Positions 43,145 through 51,660 of a stretch of DNA of 64,000 nucleotides are shown here, piece by piece. The notes under the pieces are model-generated. The model did no database searches. It had not been told where the DNA came from and saw nothing but the letters and a program-made list of their open reading frames with translations. Made by a program: the position numbers and the translations under genes. Numbering within the stretch: the stretch's first letter is position 1; each line of letters begins with the position of its first letter. Source of the DNA: Noviherbaspirillum soli (lineage in GTDB: Bacteria; Pseudomonadota; Gammaproteobacteria; Burkholderiales; Burkholderiaceae_D); NCBI RefSeq assembly GCF_015352955.1, contig NZ_JACYOX010000002.1, positions 186,001-250,000 of the forward strand, written 5' to 3'.

Positions 43145-44878
43145 TTAGATGTTGGTGCAGCCCAGCACTTCTTCGAGGCTGGTCAGGCCGCTTCTGACTT
43201 TGGCCAGTCCCGCCTCGCGCAGCGTCTTGACGCCGTCGAGCCTGGCTTGCGCTTCGATTTCCAGCGCGGTGCCATGCGCCAGGATGATTTTTTCAATGGC
43301 TTCCGAAATCGGCATGATCTGGTAAATGCCGACTCGTCCCTTGTAGCCGCTGCCGTTGCAGCGTTCGCAGCCGACTGCCTTGTAAGGCGTCCAGGTGCCG
43401 TCCAGTTCGTCTTCGGTGTAACCGGCCTCGAGCAGGGATTCATCGGGAATCACGGTTGGCTGCTTGCAGGAGCAGAGCCGGCGCGCCAGGCGCTGCGCGG
43501 TGATCATGATCACCGATGAGGCGATGTTGAACGGCGCCACGCCCATGTTCATCAATCGGGTCAGGGTCGACGGCGCATCATTGGTATGCAGCGTCGAAAA
43601 CACCATGTGGCCGGTTTGCGCCGCCTTGATCGCAATGTCGGCTGTTTCGAGGTCGCGAATCTCGCCGACCATGATGATGTCAGGGTCCTGCCGCAGAAAC
43701 GCCTTCAGTGCCACAGGAAAGGTCAGGCCGGCGCGGTCGTTCACATTGACCTGGTTGACGCCAGGCAGGTTGATTTCGGCCGGATCTTCTGCGGTCGAGA
43801 TGTTGATGCCGGGCTGGTTCAGGATGTTGAGGCATGTGTAGAGCGAGACGGTCTTGCCGGATCCGGTCGGCCCCGTCACCAGTACCATGCCGTAGGGACG
43901 CTGGATCGCATCCATCAGCAGGTCCTTCTGGTACGGTTCATAGCCCAGCGACTCGATGCCCATCTGTGCCTGCGTCGCATCCAGGATGCGCATCACGATC
44001 TTTTCGCCGAACAGCGTTGGCAGGGTGCTGACGCGAAAGTCGATGGCGCGCGTCTTTGACAGCACCAGCTTCATGCGCCCGTCCTGCGGAACCCGTTTTT
44101 CGGAAATGTCGAGCTTGGAAATGACCTTGATGCGCGAAGCCAGCTTTTCCTTGATCGCCAGCGGCGGCTGCGCCACCTCGCGCAATACGCCATCCACCCG
44201 GAAACGGATCTGGTAATACTTTTCAAAAGGCTCGAAATGCAGGTCGGACGCGCCCATGTTGATCGCGTCGATCAGGATCTTCTGCAAAAAGCGCACCACC
44301 GGAGCATCGTCGATATCGGTCGACAGCCCATCCGCGGCGGTATTCGCGGCGGCATCGTCGTCGGCGAAGTCGATGTTGTCGAGATCGTCGCCAATCAGTT
44401 CGTTGAGATTCTGCTCCGCGCTCTGGTTCAGCTTCTCGATGGCCCGCACCAGTTGCTGGTGATCGACGATGACCGGTTCGACCGTCATCTCGGTCTGGAA
44501 CTTGATCTGTTCCAGCGCCTGGGTATTGGTGGGGTCGGAAAGCGCCACTGACAGTCGGTTGCCACGCTTGGCCAGCGCCATTACCCGTTGGCTTTGCATC
44601 AGCTTGGGGTCAATCGCCTTTTCCGGCAGGTTGCCGAGGTTGAAGGCGGATAACTCCAGCAAGGGATAGCCGAACGTCTCGGCGCAGAAAATAGCCAGCG
44701 ACCTGGAGTCGATTGCCTTTTCCTCGAGCAGCGCATCAATCAGCGATATCTTTTCGCTTGCTGCCTTCCTGCTGCAGGCCTCCGCCTGCGTCATGCTCAG
44801 GCGCCCGGCCTGGGACAGTGAACGGGCAAGACCGGACAGAGGCATGCTGGACACGGTATTCGGAGGATTTGCCGCCAT
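43145..44878 (-). CDS. pilB: Type IV pilus extension ATPase PilB
   Basis: This 577-residue protein powers pilus polymerisation. It has an N-terminal MshEN-type domain (about 20-150, with FCAETFGYPLLELSAFN), then a GspE-type ATPase with Walker A GPTGSGKT (about 336-343), the Asp box, Walker B DPDIIMVGEIRDLETADIA and the His box TLHTNDAPSTL. A zinc-binding tetracysteine motif (CSC-x-KQ and CERCNGSG) is present. The promoter is probably in the 155-base gap upstream. pilC is co-transcribed. The pilS start at the end of the window belongs to the same pilus system. Confidence 0.95.
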   Translation of the reverse strand: MAANPPNTVSSMPLSGLARSLSQAGRLSMTQAEACSRKAASEKISLIDALLEEKAIDSRSLAIFCAETFGYPLLELSAFNLGNLPEKAIDPKLMQSQRVMALAKRGNRLSVALSDPTNTQALEQIKFQTEMTVEPVIVDHQQLVRAIEKLNQSAEQNLNELIGDDLDNIDFADDDAAANTAADGLSTDIDDAPVVRFLQKILIDAINMGASDLHFEPFEKYYQIRFRVDGVLREVAQPPLAIKEKLASRIKVISKLDISEKRVPQDGRMKLVLSKTRAIDFRVSTLPTLFGEKIVMRILDATQAQMGIESLGYEPYQKDLLMDAIQRPYGMVLVTGPTGSGKTVSLYTCLNILNQPGINISTAEDPAEINLPGVNQVNVNDRAGLTFPVALKAFLRQDPDIIMVGEIRDLETADIAIKAAQTGHMVFSTLHTNDAPSTLTRLMNMGVAPFNIASSVIMITAQRLARRLCSCKQPTVIPDESLLEAGYTEDELDGTWTPYKAVGCERCNGSGYKGRVGIYQIMPISEAIEKIILAHGTALEIEAQARLDGVKTLREAGLAKVRSGLTSLEEVLGCTNI

Positions 44879-45033
44879 GTTGGGATGTGTAGAAAGTTAC
44901 GCCGGCAGGATAAAAATGCTCAGATGATGCCTATAAGGTATTGATCTGTAAAGAAATTTAGTCTGATTTCGTCATGCTGTTCGTATGGCTGAACTGCAAG
45001 ACGATAAACGCACATTAGTTTACCAGAAGAAAC

Positions 45034-46314
45034 TTATTTCTTTCCCGGCTGTACCAGTTTTACCACTTTGATCGCCTGATTTTGTACCTGGACGATTTCA
45101 ATCACGCAGCCCGCCAGCTTCAATGCCACATGGGGTTCGGGAATATCCTGCAGCCATTCCAACAGCAGGCCATTCATGGTTTTCGGCCCGTCGAGCGGAA
45201 AATGAAGCCCCAGCCGCTTGTTAATTTCACGCAGCGTGGCCGAGCCTTCGATCAGGCACTCGCCGTGAGCGTCCCAGCCGTGGCTGTCTGAACGCGATCC
45301 GCCCGGCGCGGAAGTGGTGAATTCACCGACGATTTCCTCGATCAGGTCATCCAGTGTCACCAAGCCCTGCACCTCGCCGTATTCATCCACGATCAGCCCC
45401 AGCCGCTCATGGTTTTCCTGAAAATACTGCATCTGGGCAAACACATCGGTGTCTTGCGGAATGAAATAGGGCGGCGTCAGAAGGCGGCGAAAATCGTCCG
45501 CTGTCAGTGCTTCCTCCTGGTTCAGCAGAGCCACCGCCTTGCGCACATGCAGAATGCCAAGCACCTGGTTAATGCCGCCCTGGTGAACCGGCAGCTTGTT
45601 GTGGTAGCAGGTAGTGAGCTGATGCCTGATCTCCTCCACCGGCGCGGACAGGTCCAGGGACTCGATCTGGGCGCGCGGCGTCATCACGTCTTCCACCGAA
45701 ATCTTTTCCAGGTCGAACAGGTTGAGCAGGATGGCCCGGTGCTTCTTCGGCATCACATTGCCGCCTTCCATGACGATCGCCCGCAACTCGTCTGCCGACA
45801 GCCGCTGCTCGTTGGCCCCGGCGCCAACCCGAATGTGCATGAGCCGCAACAGGCCGCTGATGAGCAGATGCACCAGCCAGATCATGGGGCTGGCCAGGAC
45901 CAGCAGCGGACGCAGCGCGCGGCTGGCAGGCAAGGCAATGCGTTCCGGATGGCTTGCGCCGAGGATCTTCGGCAGGATCTGCGCAAAAATGATCAGCAGC
46001 AGCGATACCAGCACGATCGCAACGACAAGCACGGTTTCCTGGTTGCCAAACATGGTCACGGCGATTAGCGTCACCAGCGCGGTGGCGACGGCATTGATCA
46101 GCGTGCTGGCAATCAGCACAACAGTCAGCATGCGGTCGGTGCGTTCCAGCAGCCAGATCGCCGATGCCGCCCCCTTGTTGCCTCCTTGCGCGAGATGACG
46201 CAGGCGATGCCGGTTGGCCGCCATCAGGGCCGTCTCGGTCATTGCAAAGAATGCGGAAATGCAGATCAGTACAGTCAGCGCAAGAATTTGCGCCCACAGG
46301 GGGACGGCGTCCAA
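45034..46314 (-). CDS. CorC/HlyC-type membrane protein with CNNM and CBS domains
   Basis: The start is probably the TTG at 46314, seven bases after AGGA; no ATG fits as well. The 426-residue protein has an N-terminal CNNM/DUF21 domain with four membrane segments (about 8-30, 60-85, 95-120, 130-155), a CBS pair (about 210-330, with VMTPRAQIESLDLS and LVTLDDLIEEIVGE) and a C-terminal CorC_HlyC domain (about 345-420). Such proteins are linked to Mg2+ and Co2+ efflux or resistance. The nearby corA is a separate transport system. The gene is likely monocistronic. Confidence 0.9.
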   Translation of the reverse strand: MDAVPLWAQILALTVLICISAFFAMTETALMAANRHRLRHLAQGGNKGAASAIWLLERTDRMLTVVLIASTLINAVATALVTLIAVTMFGNQETVLVVAIVLVSLLLIIFAQILPKILGASHPERIALPASRALRPLLVLASPMIWLVHLLISGLLRLMHIRVGAGANEQRLSADELRAIVMEGGNVMPKKHRAILLNLFDLEKISVEDVMTPRAQIESLDLSAPVEEIRHQLTTCYHNKLPVHQGGINQVLGILHVRKAVALLNQEEALTADDFRRLLTPPYFIPQDTDVFAQMQYFQENHERLGLIVDEYGEVQGLVTLDDLIEEIVGEFTTSAPGGSRSDSHGWDAHGECLIEGSATLREINKRLGLHFPLDGPKTMNGLLLEWLQDIPEPHVALKLAGCVIEIVQVQNQAIKVVKLVQPGKK

Positions 46315-46452
46315 TCAGTGATCCTGGAAATCTGGCCGCTGCTGCGCATGCCGTCTCGGGCACAGTGCGACGGTAATGGAAAGAAAAGTCGGCGCCAACA
46401 ATGTAATGCAGGTCGGCTCGGCGCTACAAGCCGTTCGGGCATGGCCGCATGC

Positions 46453-46809
46453 TCAACTGCCCTTGGCGGCTTCGACCAGGCATTTTGACAGCTTGTCAAA
46501 ATGCATCAACGCGGCCTGTGTCAGTTCGATCTGCTTGCGCCGGCTGTCTTCCGTGTCGCTCAGCATGATCCACCCTTTCTCGCGCATCGATTTAAGCCGG
46601 TTGTGAACCGTTGCGGGGGAACCCAGCTCTTCCTTCGCCATCATGTCGCGCACGCAGAGCCGCTGCTGTTCCTTGCCGGCACGGGCAACCATCGCCAGAA
46701 TGCGCTCCTCGAGCGGATCCAGCGATGGCAACGATGGAAGCCCTCGGATTGCATCGGCCAGTTGCAGAAAACGCAGATAGATGTCGGCTGGGCGGGTCTG
46801 TCTTTTCAT
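46453..46809 (-). CDS. Winged-helix regulator, MarR-like
   Basis: The 118-residue version starting at 46809 (MKRQTRPADIYLRFLQLADAI) is chosen because an earlier ATG adds a poorly conserved stretch; neither has a clear Shine-Dalgarno. It has a DNA-binding winged helix, DMMAKEELGSPATVHNRLKSMREKGWIML (about 54-83, with the recognition helix SPATVHNRLKSM) followed by the wing SDTEDSRRKQIELTQ, as in MarR proteins. The N-terminal helices would form the dimer. It is divergent from the membrane-protein gene at 46907, with about 100 bases between starts, so it may control that gene. Confidence 0.7.
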   Translation of the reverse strand: MKRQTRPADIYLRFLQLADAIRGLPSLPSLDPLEERILAMVARAGKEQQRLCVRDMMAKEELGSPATVHNRLKSMREKGWIMLSDTEDSRRKQIELTQAALMHFDKLSKCLVEAAKGS

Positions 46810-46906
46810 TGGCGTTCGTATGCGTGGATTCGCGGACGGTATCAGGCGGTTTATCATGCGCATGAAACCGGGCCAGATTCTATCCTATTAATAATTCGTT
46901 TCCCGA

Positions 46907-47455
46907 ATGTCACAATTTCGACTGCAATTTACCATGGTGCTTGCTACCATTTTTCTCTTTATTTTAATGCTTTGCATTAATGAATGGCTGTTCAGTTACG
47001 CCGAACTCGTTCCCGGCATCAACTGGATCTATCTGCCGGCCGGCGTGCGTTTGCTGTCGACGCTGCTGTTCGGGGGGGCGGGGGCGCTCGGCTTGCTGAT
47101 CGTTTCATGGCTGGTGTCTTTCTTTTATTTTTTCCCGAATGACTTCATGCGGGCATTTGCCGGCGGCATCGTGGCGACCGTCGCTCCCTATGGCGTCTAC
47201 CTGGTGGCGCAGCAGGCCTATGGCCTGCGCTCCTCCCTCGCCAACCTGACTTCAGCGCGTTTACTCATCTGTATTATCGCCTGCTCGCTGGCAAGCCCCT
47301 TGTTGCATCACATCTGGTTTGCAATCTATGAGCCGCCGCGTCCGCTGCTGAAGAGTTTTCTGGTGATGGCGGCGGGCGACCTGAACGGCACCCTGCTGGT
47401 TGTCTATGCCGCCAAGATGATGCTGGGCCTGCTTCCACGACAGCGTACGGGCTGA
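46907..47455 (+). CDS. Multi-pass membrane protein, MASE1-like, hypothetical
   Basis: This 182-residue protein has five or six hydrophobic segments, about 8-28, 38-58, 60-80, 83-103, 115-135 and 145-172. The motif GINWIYLPAGVRLLSTLLFGGAGALGLL resembles the W-x-P-x-G segment of MASE1 sensory membrane domains, but there is no signalling domain attached. It may be a stand-alone sensor or transporter-like protein. Function is unknown. It is divergent from a MarR-like regulator. Codon use and GC content are a little lower than in neighbouring housekeeping genes. Confidence 0.7.
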   Translation: MSQFRLQFTMVLATIFLFILMLCINEWLFSYAELVPGINWIYLPAGVRLLSTLLFGGAGALGLLIVSWLVSFFYFFPNDFMRAFAGGIVATVAPYGVYLVAQQAYGLRSSLANLTSARLLICIIACSLASPLLHHIWFAIYEPPRPLLKSFLVMAAGDLNGTLLVVYAAKMMLGLLPRQRTG

Positions 47456-47477
47456 GCAAGGCCGACCCCGGCTCGCA

Positions 47478-47507
47478 TTCGTCGCAACCGCCTGCGCCCT
47501 CTATAAT
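47478..47507 (+). promoter_or_regulatory. Candidate promoter of the DUF2945 gene
   Basis: TATAAT at 47502-47507 is a perfect -10 element. An 18-base spacer separates it from a weak -35, TTCGTC (47478-47483). The DUF2945 start is 42 bases beyond. Confidence 0.5.
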
Positions 47508-47548
47508 GGCGATCATTTTTGCAAACCATCTTGCAGACAGGAGCGGAC

Positions 47549-47761
47549 ATGGCGACCACGTTCAAGAAAGGCGACAAGGTGCAGTGGCATTCGGCGCAGG
47601 GCATTATTACCGGCACTGTCAAGAAAAAACTGACGGCGCCCATCGATATCAAGGGTCACCATGTGACAGCTTCTCCGGAGGAGCCGCAATACCTGGTTGA
47701 AAGCGACAAGACCGGCGCTGAAGCGGCGCACAAGCCGGACGCGCTGACCAAGGTGCATTGA
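47549..47761 (+). CDS. DUF2945 (TUDOR-like) small protein
   Basis: ATG at 47549 follows an AGGAG site by six bases. The 70-residue protein is MATTFKKGDKVQWHSAQGIITGTV, then KKLTAPIDIKGHHVTASPEEPQYLVESD and KTGAEAAHKPDALTKV. This is the full, typical length of the DUF2945/hypervirulence-associated TUDOR-domain family: a small beta barrel with a conserved GDKVQW strand. Proteins of this type occur in bacteria and fungi with unknown function. It precedes the heptosyltransferase-like gene by 35 bases and could be co-transcribed with it. Confidence 0.85.
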   Translation: MATTFKKGDKVQWHSAQGIITGTVKKKLTAPIDIKGHHVTASPEEPQYLVESDKTGAEAAHKPDALTKVH

Positions 47762-47796
47762 CGGTCCCGCGATGCGCGGCCAGGACAAACACAAGC

Positions 47797-48939
47797 ATGA
47801 CTTCAGCTTCCCCGAAGATTTCCGCCGATCTTTTACGCAAGAGCGACAAGATACTTTTCATCGCGCACCTCGCACTCGGCGATTTTACCTATTTGCAAAA
47901 CTTCTTCCAGCGTTTTTCGCAGGCCTACCCGCATCTAAGGGTACACCTGTGGGTGGACGAGGTCAGGCGCACCAGCAAGTCCGCAGAGTGGAAATTTCTG
48001 AAAAAGTATTCGCTCTACGATTGGGTAGCACAATGCCCGTTTTTTGAAAAAATCTACGACCGTACCTATAGCCCGCAATTGTTGCGCGAGTCCATCGTTG
48101 AAGCGCAGTCCGAGCATTACCCGCTCGTGGTGTCGCTCGCCACATTGCGTCCGCATTTTTATGCGGGCCTTGCTCGGGAGATCAGTCCCCATGGTTTCGT
48201 TGCCGGCATCAAGCCGCCACTGAAGCTTTTTGAACTGCACCATCAGCCTGCCTATCGCAAGCTTGATGTCGCAATCCCGCCGAAAGAGGCAGGCGCAGCG
48301 CAAATGCATATTACGGATACCTATGCCGGCTGGTTTCAACAGTTGTTCGGGCTTGATGTGCCGGAGTCGGCGCGCCATCCCTTTGTCGACATACCGGAGC
48401 AGTGGCTGGATGCGGCGCAGCGACAGCTCGCACTCTGGGGGTTTTATCCAGGTAATGGAAAGATTGTTTTCATCAATCCGTTTGCCAAGACGAAGAAGCG
48501 TTGCTGGCCGCTGGACAAGGTGGCCGAGCTGATCAAGGCGATGCAGGCACAGGAAGCGTGGCGCGATGCCTGCTTCATCGTCAATGCCGTGCCCCAGGAA
48601 CTGGAGCGCGCCAGGGTCATGATAGGCAAACACAATTTGGCGCGGACCGAATTGTTCAGCGCGGAAGAGAACTTCTTTCAACTGCCTGCAATGCTGCGGC
48701 TATGTGATCTCATCATTTCCGTTGAAACCGCAGTGATGCATCTGGCAAATGCAGTTGGTGTTCCCGTGCTGGCCCTGATGCGCCAGAAAAATCCCGAGTG
48801 GGCGCCGATCGACGAGAAAAACAGCGCGGTGATTACGACAGCAACTCGCAGGGAATGGGTCGATGCCATCCCGGTCAACCGGGTGATGGGTCAACTGCAG
48901 TCTAGCCTGACAGTGGTTGCTGACAGATGCGTTAAATGA
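47797..48939 (+). CDS. Glycosyltransferase family 9 protein
   Basis: The ATG at 47797 (MTSASPKISADLL) is chosen; a TTG at 47758 would give 13 more residues. The 380-residue protein has the GT-B pattern of family 9: ILFIAHLALGDFTYLQNF at the start (ADP-sugar acceptor region), INPFAKTKKRCWPLDKVAELI (about 224-244) and DLIISVETAVMHLANAVGVPVLALM (about 307-331), the sugar-nucleotide-binding motif. Family 9 includes ADP-heptose:LPS heptosyltransferases. Here the motif WAPI, H-A-N and the acidic residues are conserved, but the acceptor is unknown. It lies beside an O-antigen-ligase-like gene, so a role in lipopolysaccharide core is likely. Confidence 0.85.
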   Translation: MTSASPKISADLLRKSDKILFIAHLALGDFTYLQNFFQRFSQAYPHLRVHLWVDEVRRTSKSAEWKFLKKYSLYDWVAQCPFFEKIYDRTYSPQLLRESIVEAQSEHYPLVVSLATLRPHFYAGLAREISPHGFVAGIKPPLKLFELHHQPAYRKLDVAIPPKEAGAAQMHITDTYAGWFQQLFGLDVPESARHPFVDIPEQWLDAAQRQLALWGFYPGNGKIVFINPFAKTKKRCWPLDKVAELIKAMQAQEAWRDACFIVNAVPQELERARVMIGKHNLARTELFSAEENFFQLPAMLRLCDLIISVETAVMHLANAVGVPVLALMRQKNPEWAPIDEKNSAVITTATRREWVDAIPVNRVMGQLQSSLTVVADRCVK

Positions 48940-48954
48940 CTGGAGGCGACATGG

Positions 48955-50217
48955 TTAGCGAGAGGCAGCGCTTGTCCACGCCCCCGGTGCCGCTAAAGCG
49001 TTTTCATGTTTGCGCCTGATGATGCTGGCGAGCAGCAGCGCAGTGCACAGCGTATAAAAACTGCCTATACCGGTCCAGAAGAACATCAGATCCGTCAGGC
49101 CAAAGAGGAAATAGCAGACACACACCATGATGCCCATCAGGGCGCTGGTCCGGATCTGGCGATCGGGATGCCTCCGGTCATGGAAAAAGTAAAAGGCTGG
49201 CGCGAAGTAGATCGCCAGGGTCGCCAGGAATCCAACGATGCCGTTGATGGTCAAATTGAACAGCAGCTCATTGTGGGAATGCGCATAGTGCGCCGCTGCC
49301 TCGCTAACGATGCCTGCCTTTGCGAGGCGCTCCATGCCGAGGCTATAGTTATCCTTCCCAATGCCAAACAGGGGGCGCTCCTGAAACAGCAGCCAGGCGC
49401 CGTGCCACATCTGCAGCCGCATGCCCACCGAGGTGTCCATGTCGATGCCCCTCTGGTAATTGCTGACTTCCGCAACCGCTTCATTGAGCCGGTGCGGCCC
49501 GCTGCTGGTCGAGAAAATGGCGCCGACCAGCAGCAGGCCGCTGAAGGCGATCAGAAGCTTGCGACGGAGGGAAACGCTGTCGCTGTTAAAGAAGATGATC
49601 GCAATTGCGGCCAGGATGGCAAGCCAACTGCCGCGCGTGGCGGTCAGTGCAGTGGTGTATATGCCGGCAAGGAGGGCGGCGCTTTTCAACACGGTCATCG
49701 AAGGCCGGCGCCGCTGCTCCCATCCCAGTGAAAGAAACACCAGTATCCCGAGCAGAAGGGCAATGTCGGAATAGGCGATGGTCGAAAGGAAGCCGATGTC
49801 GGTGGGGCGTTCGGCGCCGCCGCTGGTGGCGATGTAAGCCTTGACCGTCGCGCTGATCAGTCCGGCCATCGCGGTCCATTGCAGGCTTTTCAGGTAACTA
49901 AACGGCAGCAGCAGCAGGATCCACATGACTGGAGCGAAGACCGCGATCCGCAGTGCGCGATCGTAATGCTTGACTGCGAAACTGCCGAGCGACGCCTGGT
50001 TCAGGAATACGCTGATCAACCATGCTGCCATGGCCAGATGCAAGGGCCAGTAACGCCGTAGAAACGTCGAAAGGCTGATGTCGAGCGGCTTCATGCCAAA
50101 GCCGGCCGCCACCATGGCGCATGCAAGCAGGAGAAACAGGCAAGCATTTGCCGCGCTGTGTACCACAATCGCCAGTGCCGGGAAAGTAATCACCAGCGAC
50201 AGGACGACCCACTTCAT
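48955..50217 (-). CDS. O-antigen ligase (WaaL-like) polysaccharide ligase
   Basis: The start at 50217 (MKWVVLSLVI) begins the first hydrophobic segment and is preferred over an upstream start that lacks one. The 420-residue protein has about ten to twelve membrane helices and the Wzy_C region: TATRGSWLAILAAI (about 208-221), and a large periplasmic loop with the conserved FGIGKDNYSLG and AHYAHSHNELLFNLTINGIVG (His and Asn in AHSHNE). These are typical of WaaL. It would attach O-antigen or another glycan to lipid A-core. It is convergent with the GT9 gene at 47797 and downstream of another GT9 gene. Confidence 0.87.
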   Translation of the reverse strand: MKWVVLSLVITFPALAIVVHSAANACLFLLLACAMVAAGFGMKPLDISLSTFLRRYWPLHLAMAAWLISVFLNQASLGSFAVKHYDRALRIAVFAPVMWILLLLPFSYLKSLQWTAMAGLISATVKAYIATSGGAERPTDIGFLSTIAYSDIALLLGILVFLSLGWEQRRRPSMTVLKSAALLAGIYTTALTATRGSWLAILAAIAIIFFNSDSVSLRRKLLIAFSGLLLVGAIFSTSSGPHRLNEAVAEVSNYQRGIDMDTSVGMRLQMWHGAWLLFQERPLFGIGKDNYSLGMERLAKAGIVSEAAAHYAHSHNELLFNLTINGIVGFLATLAIYFAPAFYFFHDRRHPDRQIRTSALMGIMVCVCYFLFGLTDLMFFWTGIGSFYTLCTALLLASIIRRKHENALAAPGAWTSAASR

Positions 50218-50269
50218 GTAATTCAAATTCTTCTCCGGTGCTGCGGGCAAGCATTGCCATCGTAGTTGA

Positions 50270-51331
50270 TCAAGTACTGCAGGCCTCGTTCCTGGCGTGC
50301 TTCTCGCGCCCCGCTTCCTCTGTCCATTGCAGCACGATCTCGCTGACAGCTTCCGGTGTGATGTTCTCCATGCATTCACAGCTCGGTGCCGTCTTTTTGC
50401 GGCAATTGGGGCATGACGTGGGCATGAACAGGCTTTGCGCGCGCGGTCCCACTGGCGCCCATCTGCCCGGATGCATGGGCCTGGTCGGCGGAAACAGGCC
50501 CAGCGTGCGCTGCCCTAGCGCCGCGGAGAGATGCAGCGGGCCGGTGCCGCTCGCAATCAGTCCGTCGGCCAGACTGATCATCACGCCAAGTTGTGCCAGC
50601 GTCAGCTTGCCGCATACATTGCTCACATTCTGCGACTCCAGCAGGGCGGTGGCATGTTCCTCCAGCCAGCGGCCTTCAACCGCGCTTCCGGTCGCCCATA
50701 GATGGATGTCCGGCTGCGTCTTCAGGATGTCAGCCAGCCTGGCGAAATGGCCGATCGGCCATTCGCGTCCGTGTCCGTTCGACTTGGTATGGATGATCAG
50801 ATTGAAGCGGTGCGGCGCCAGCAATGCGCTGATCTGCGCATCCGTCTCCGGTTTGAATTGGTAAAGCCCGGCGATCGTTTCCAGATCCGGGATGCTGCCG
50901 AGCCCGAACGGACGAAGGAACTCGAAATTGATCTGGGCTTCATGAAGATCGGTGGTGCGCTTGGAAAAACGTACGCGCCGATTGCAGAAAAGAAGCTGGT
51001 AAACCTTCTGCCGCGCATTGCCGATCCGGTGTTTGATGCCTGCCTTGAAGGCCGCAATGGCAAATCGCCGGTCCGGCTGGGCAAAAATGACGGTATCGAT
51101 ATCGGACTGCCTGAAATAGCGTACGGGATCGTCTATCACGCTCTCGCATTCCACCACATCGTCGACCGTACTGCAGCGCCGCACTACCGCAGCGGCATAG
51201 CCGCGGCACATGACGCTGATTTTCACGGACGGGAAATGCTCCTTCAGCCAGGCGGTGATAGGCAGTGTGAGTACGACATCCCCGATGTTGTCGTTGCGGC
51301 ATATCAGGATATGCGAGCTCTTTATTGCCAT
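50270..51331 (-). CDS. Glycosyltransferase family 9 protein, heptosyltransferase-like
   Basis: The start at 51331 (MAIKSSHILICRNDNIGDVVLT) is chosen; an earlier start at 51391 is not supported by sequence style. The 353-residue protein has the N-terminal acceptor motif RNDNIGDVVLTLPITAWLKEHFP (the conserved N-I-G-D), IIHTKSNGHGREWPIGHF (about 198-215), and the donor-binding segment SLADGLIASGTGPLHLSAALGQRTLGLFPP (about 271-300; the G-T-G-P-L-H-L motif). A Cys-rich patch follows (SCPNCRKKTAPSCEC, about 319-333), which may bind metal. It precedes the ligase gene by 52 bases on the same strand, so both are likely in one transcript. Confidence 0.87.
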   Translation of the reverse strand: MAIKSSHILICRNDNIGDVVLTLPITAWLKEHFPSVKISVMCRGYAAAVVRRCSTVDDVVECESVIDDPVRYFRQSDIDTVIFAQPDRRFAIAAFKAGIKHRIGNARQKVYQLLFCNRRVRFSKRTTDLHEAQINFEFLRPFGLGSIPDLETIAGLYQFKPETDAQISALLAPHRFNLIIHTKSNGHGREWPIGHFARLADILKTQPDIHLWATGSAVEGRWLEEHATALLESQNVSNVCGKLTLAQLGVMISLADGLIASGTGPLHLSAALGQRTLGLFPPTRPMHPGRWAPVGPRAQSLFMPTSCPNCRKKTAPSCECMENITPEAVSEIVLQWTEEAGREKHARNEACST

Positions 51332-51550
51332 TGCTGCTGCTTTCGATGAAATGAAACCGGATTGTAGCTCAAGCCGTGTTGCACGAGCCAATGCGGCGCA
51401 CGGCCATGATGGAGGGCAGCGGCAGAACAGTCAGGGAAGAGCTTGCTGAGGGGAGGAAAATCCGAAAAGTAGACAGGATGCCAGAAGATGCCGGCTGCCA
51501 GGTGATCGCATTGCAATGCCGGATTGACTGTCGACATGTATTGCAATGTC

Positions 51551-51627
51551 TGGTCGGGGTGAGAGGATTCGAACCTCCGGCCTCTACGTCCCGAACGTAG
51601 CGCTCTACCAGGCTAAGCTACACCCCG
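51551..51627 (-). tRNA. tRNA-Pro (anticodon CGG)
   Basis: Read on the minus strand, CGGGGTG (51627-51621) pairs with CACCCCG, followed by discriminator A and an encoded CCA (51553-51551). The anticodon stem CTACG/CGTAG holds the loop TTCGGGA, giving anticodon CGG for proline codon CCG. The D-arm (AGCTTAGCCTGGTAGAGC) and T-arm (GGTTCGAATCC) are canonical. Length with CCA is 77 bases. It lies 33 bases downstream of ispB on the same strand. Confidence 0.97.
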
Positions 51628-51660
51628 ATGACCAATGCAATGCTTGCTGTTCAACCGCTG

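Noticed and set aside
51551-51627. tRNA-Pro as a phage or island attachment site
   Set aside because: No integrase gene or repeated 3' end of the tRNA is found on either side.
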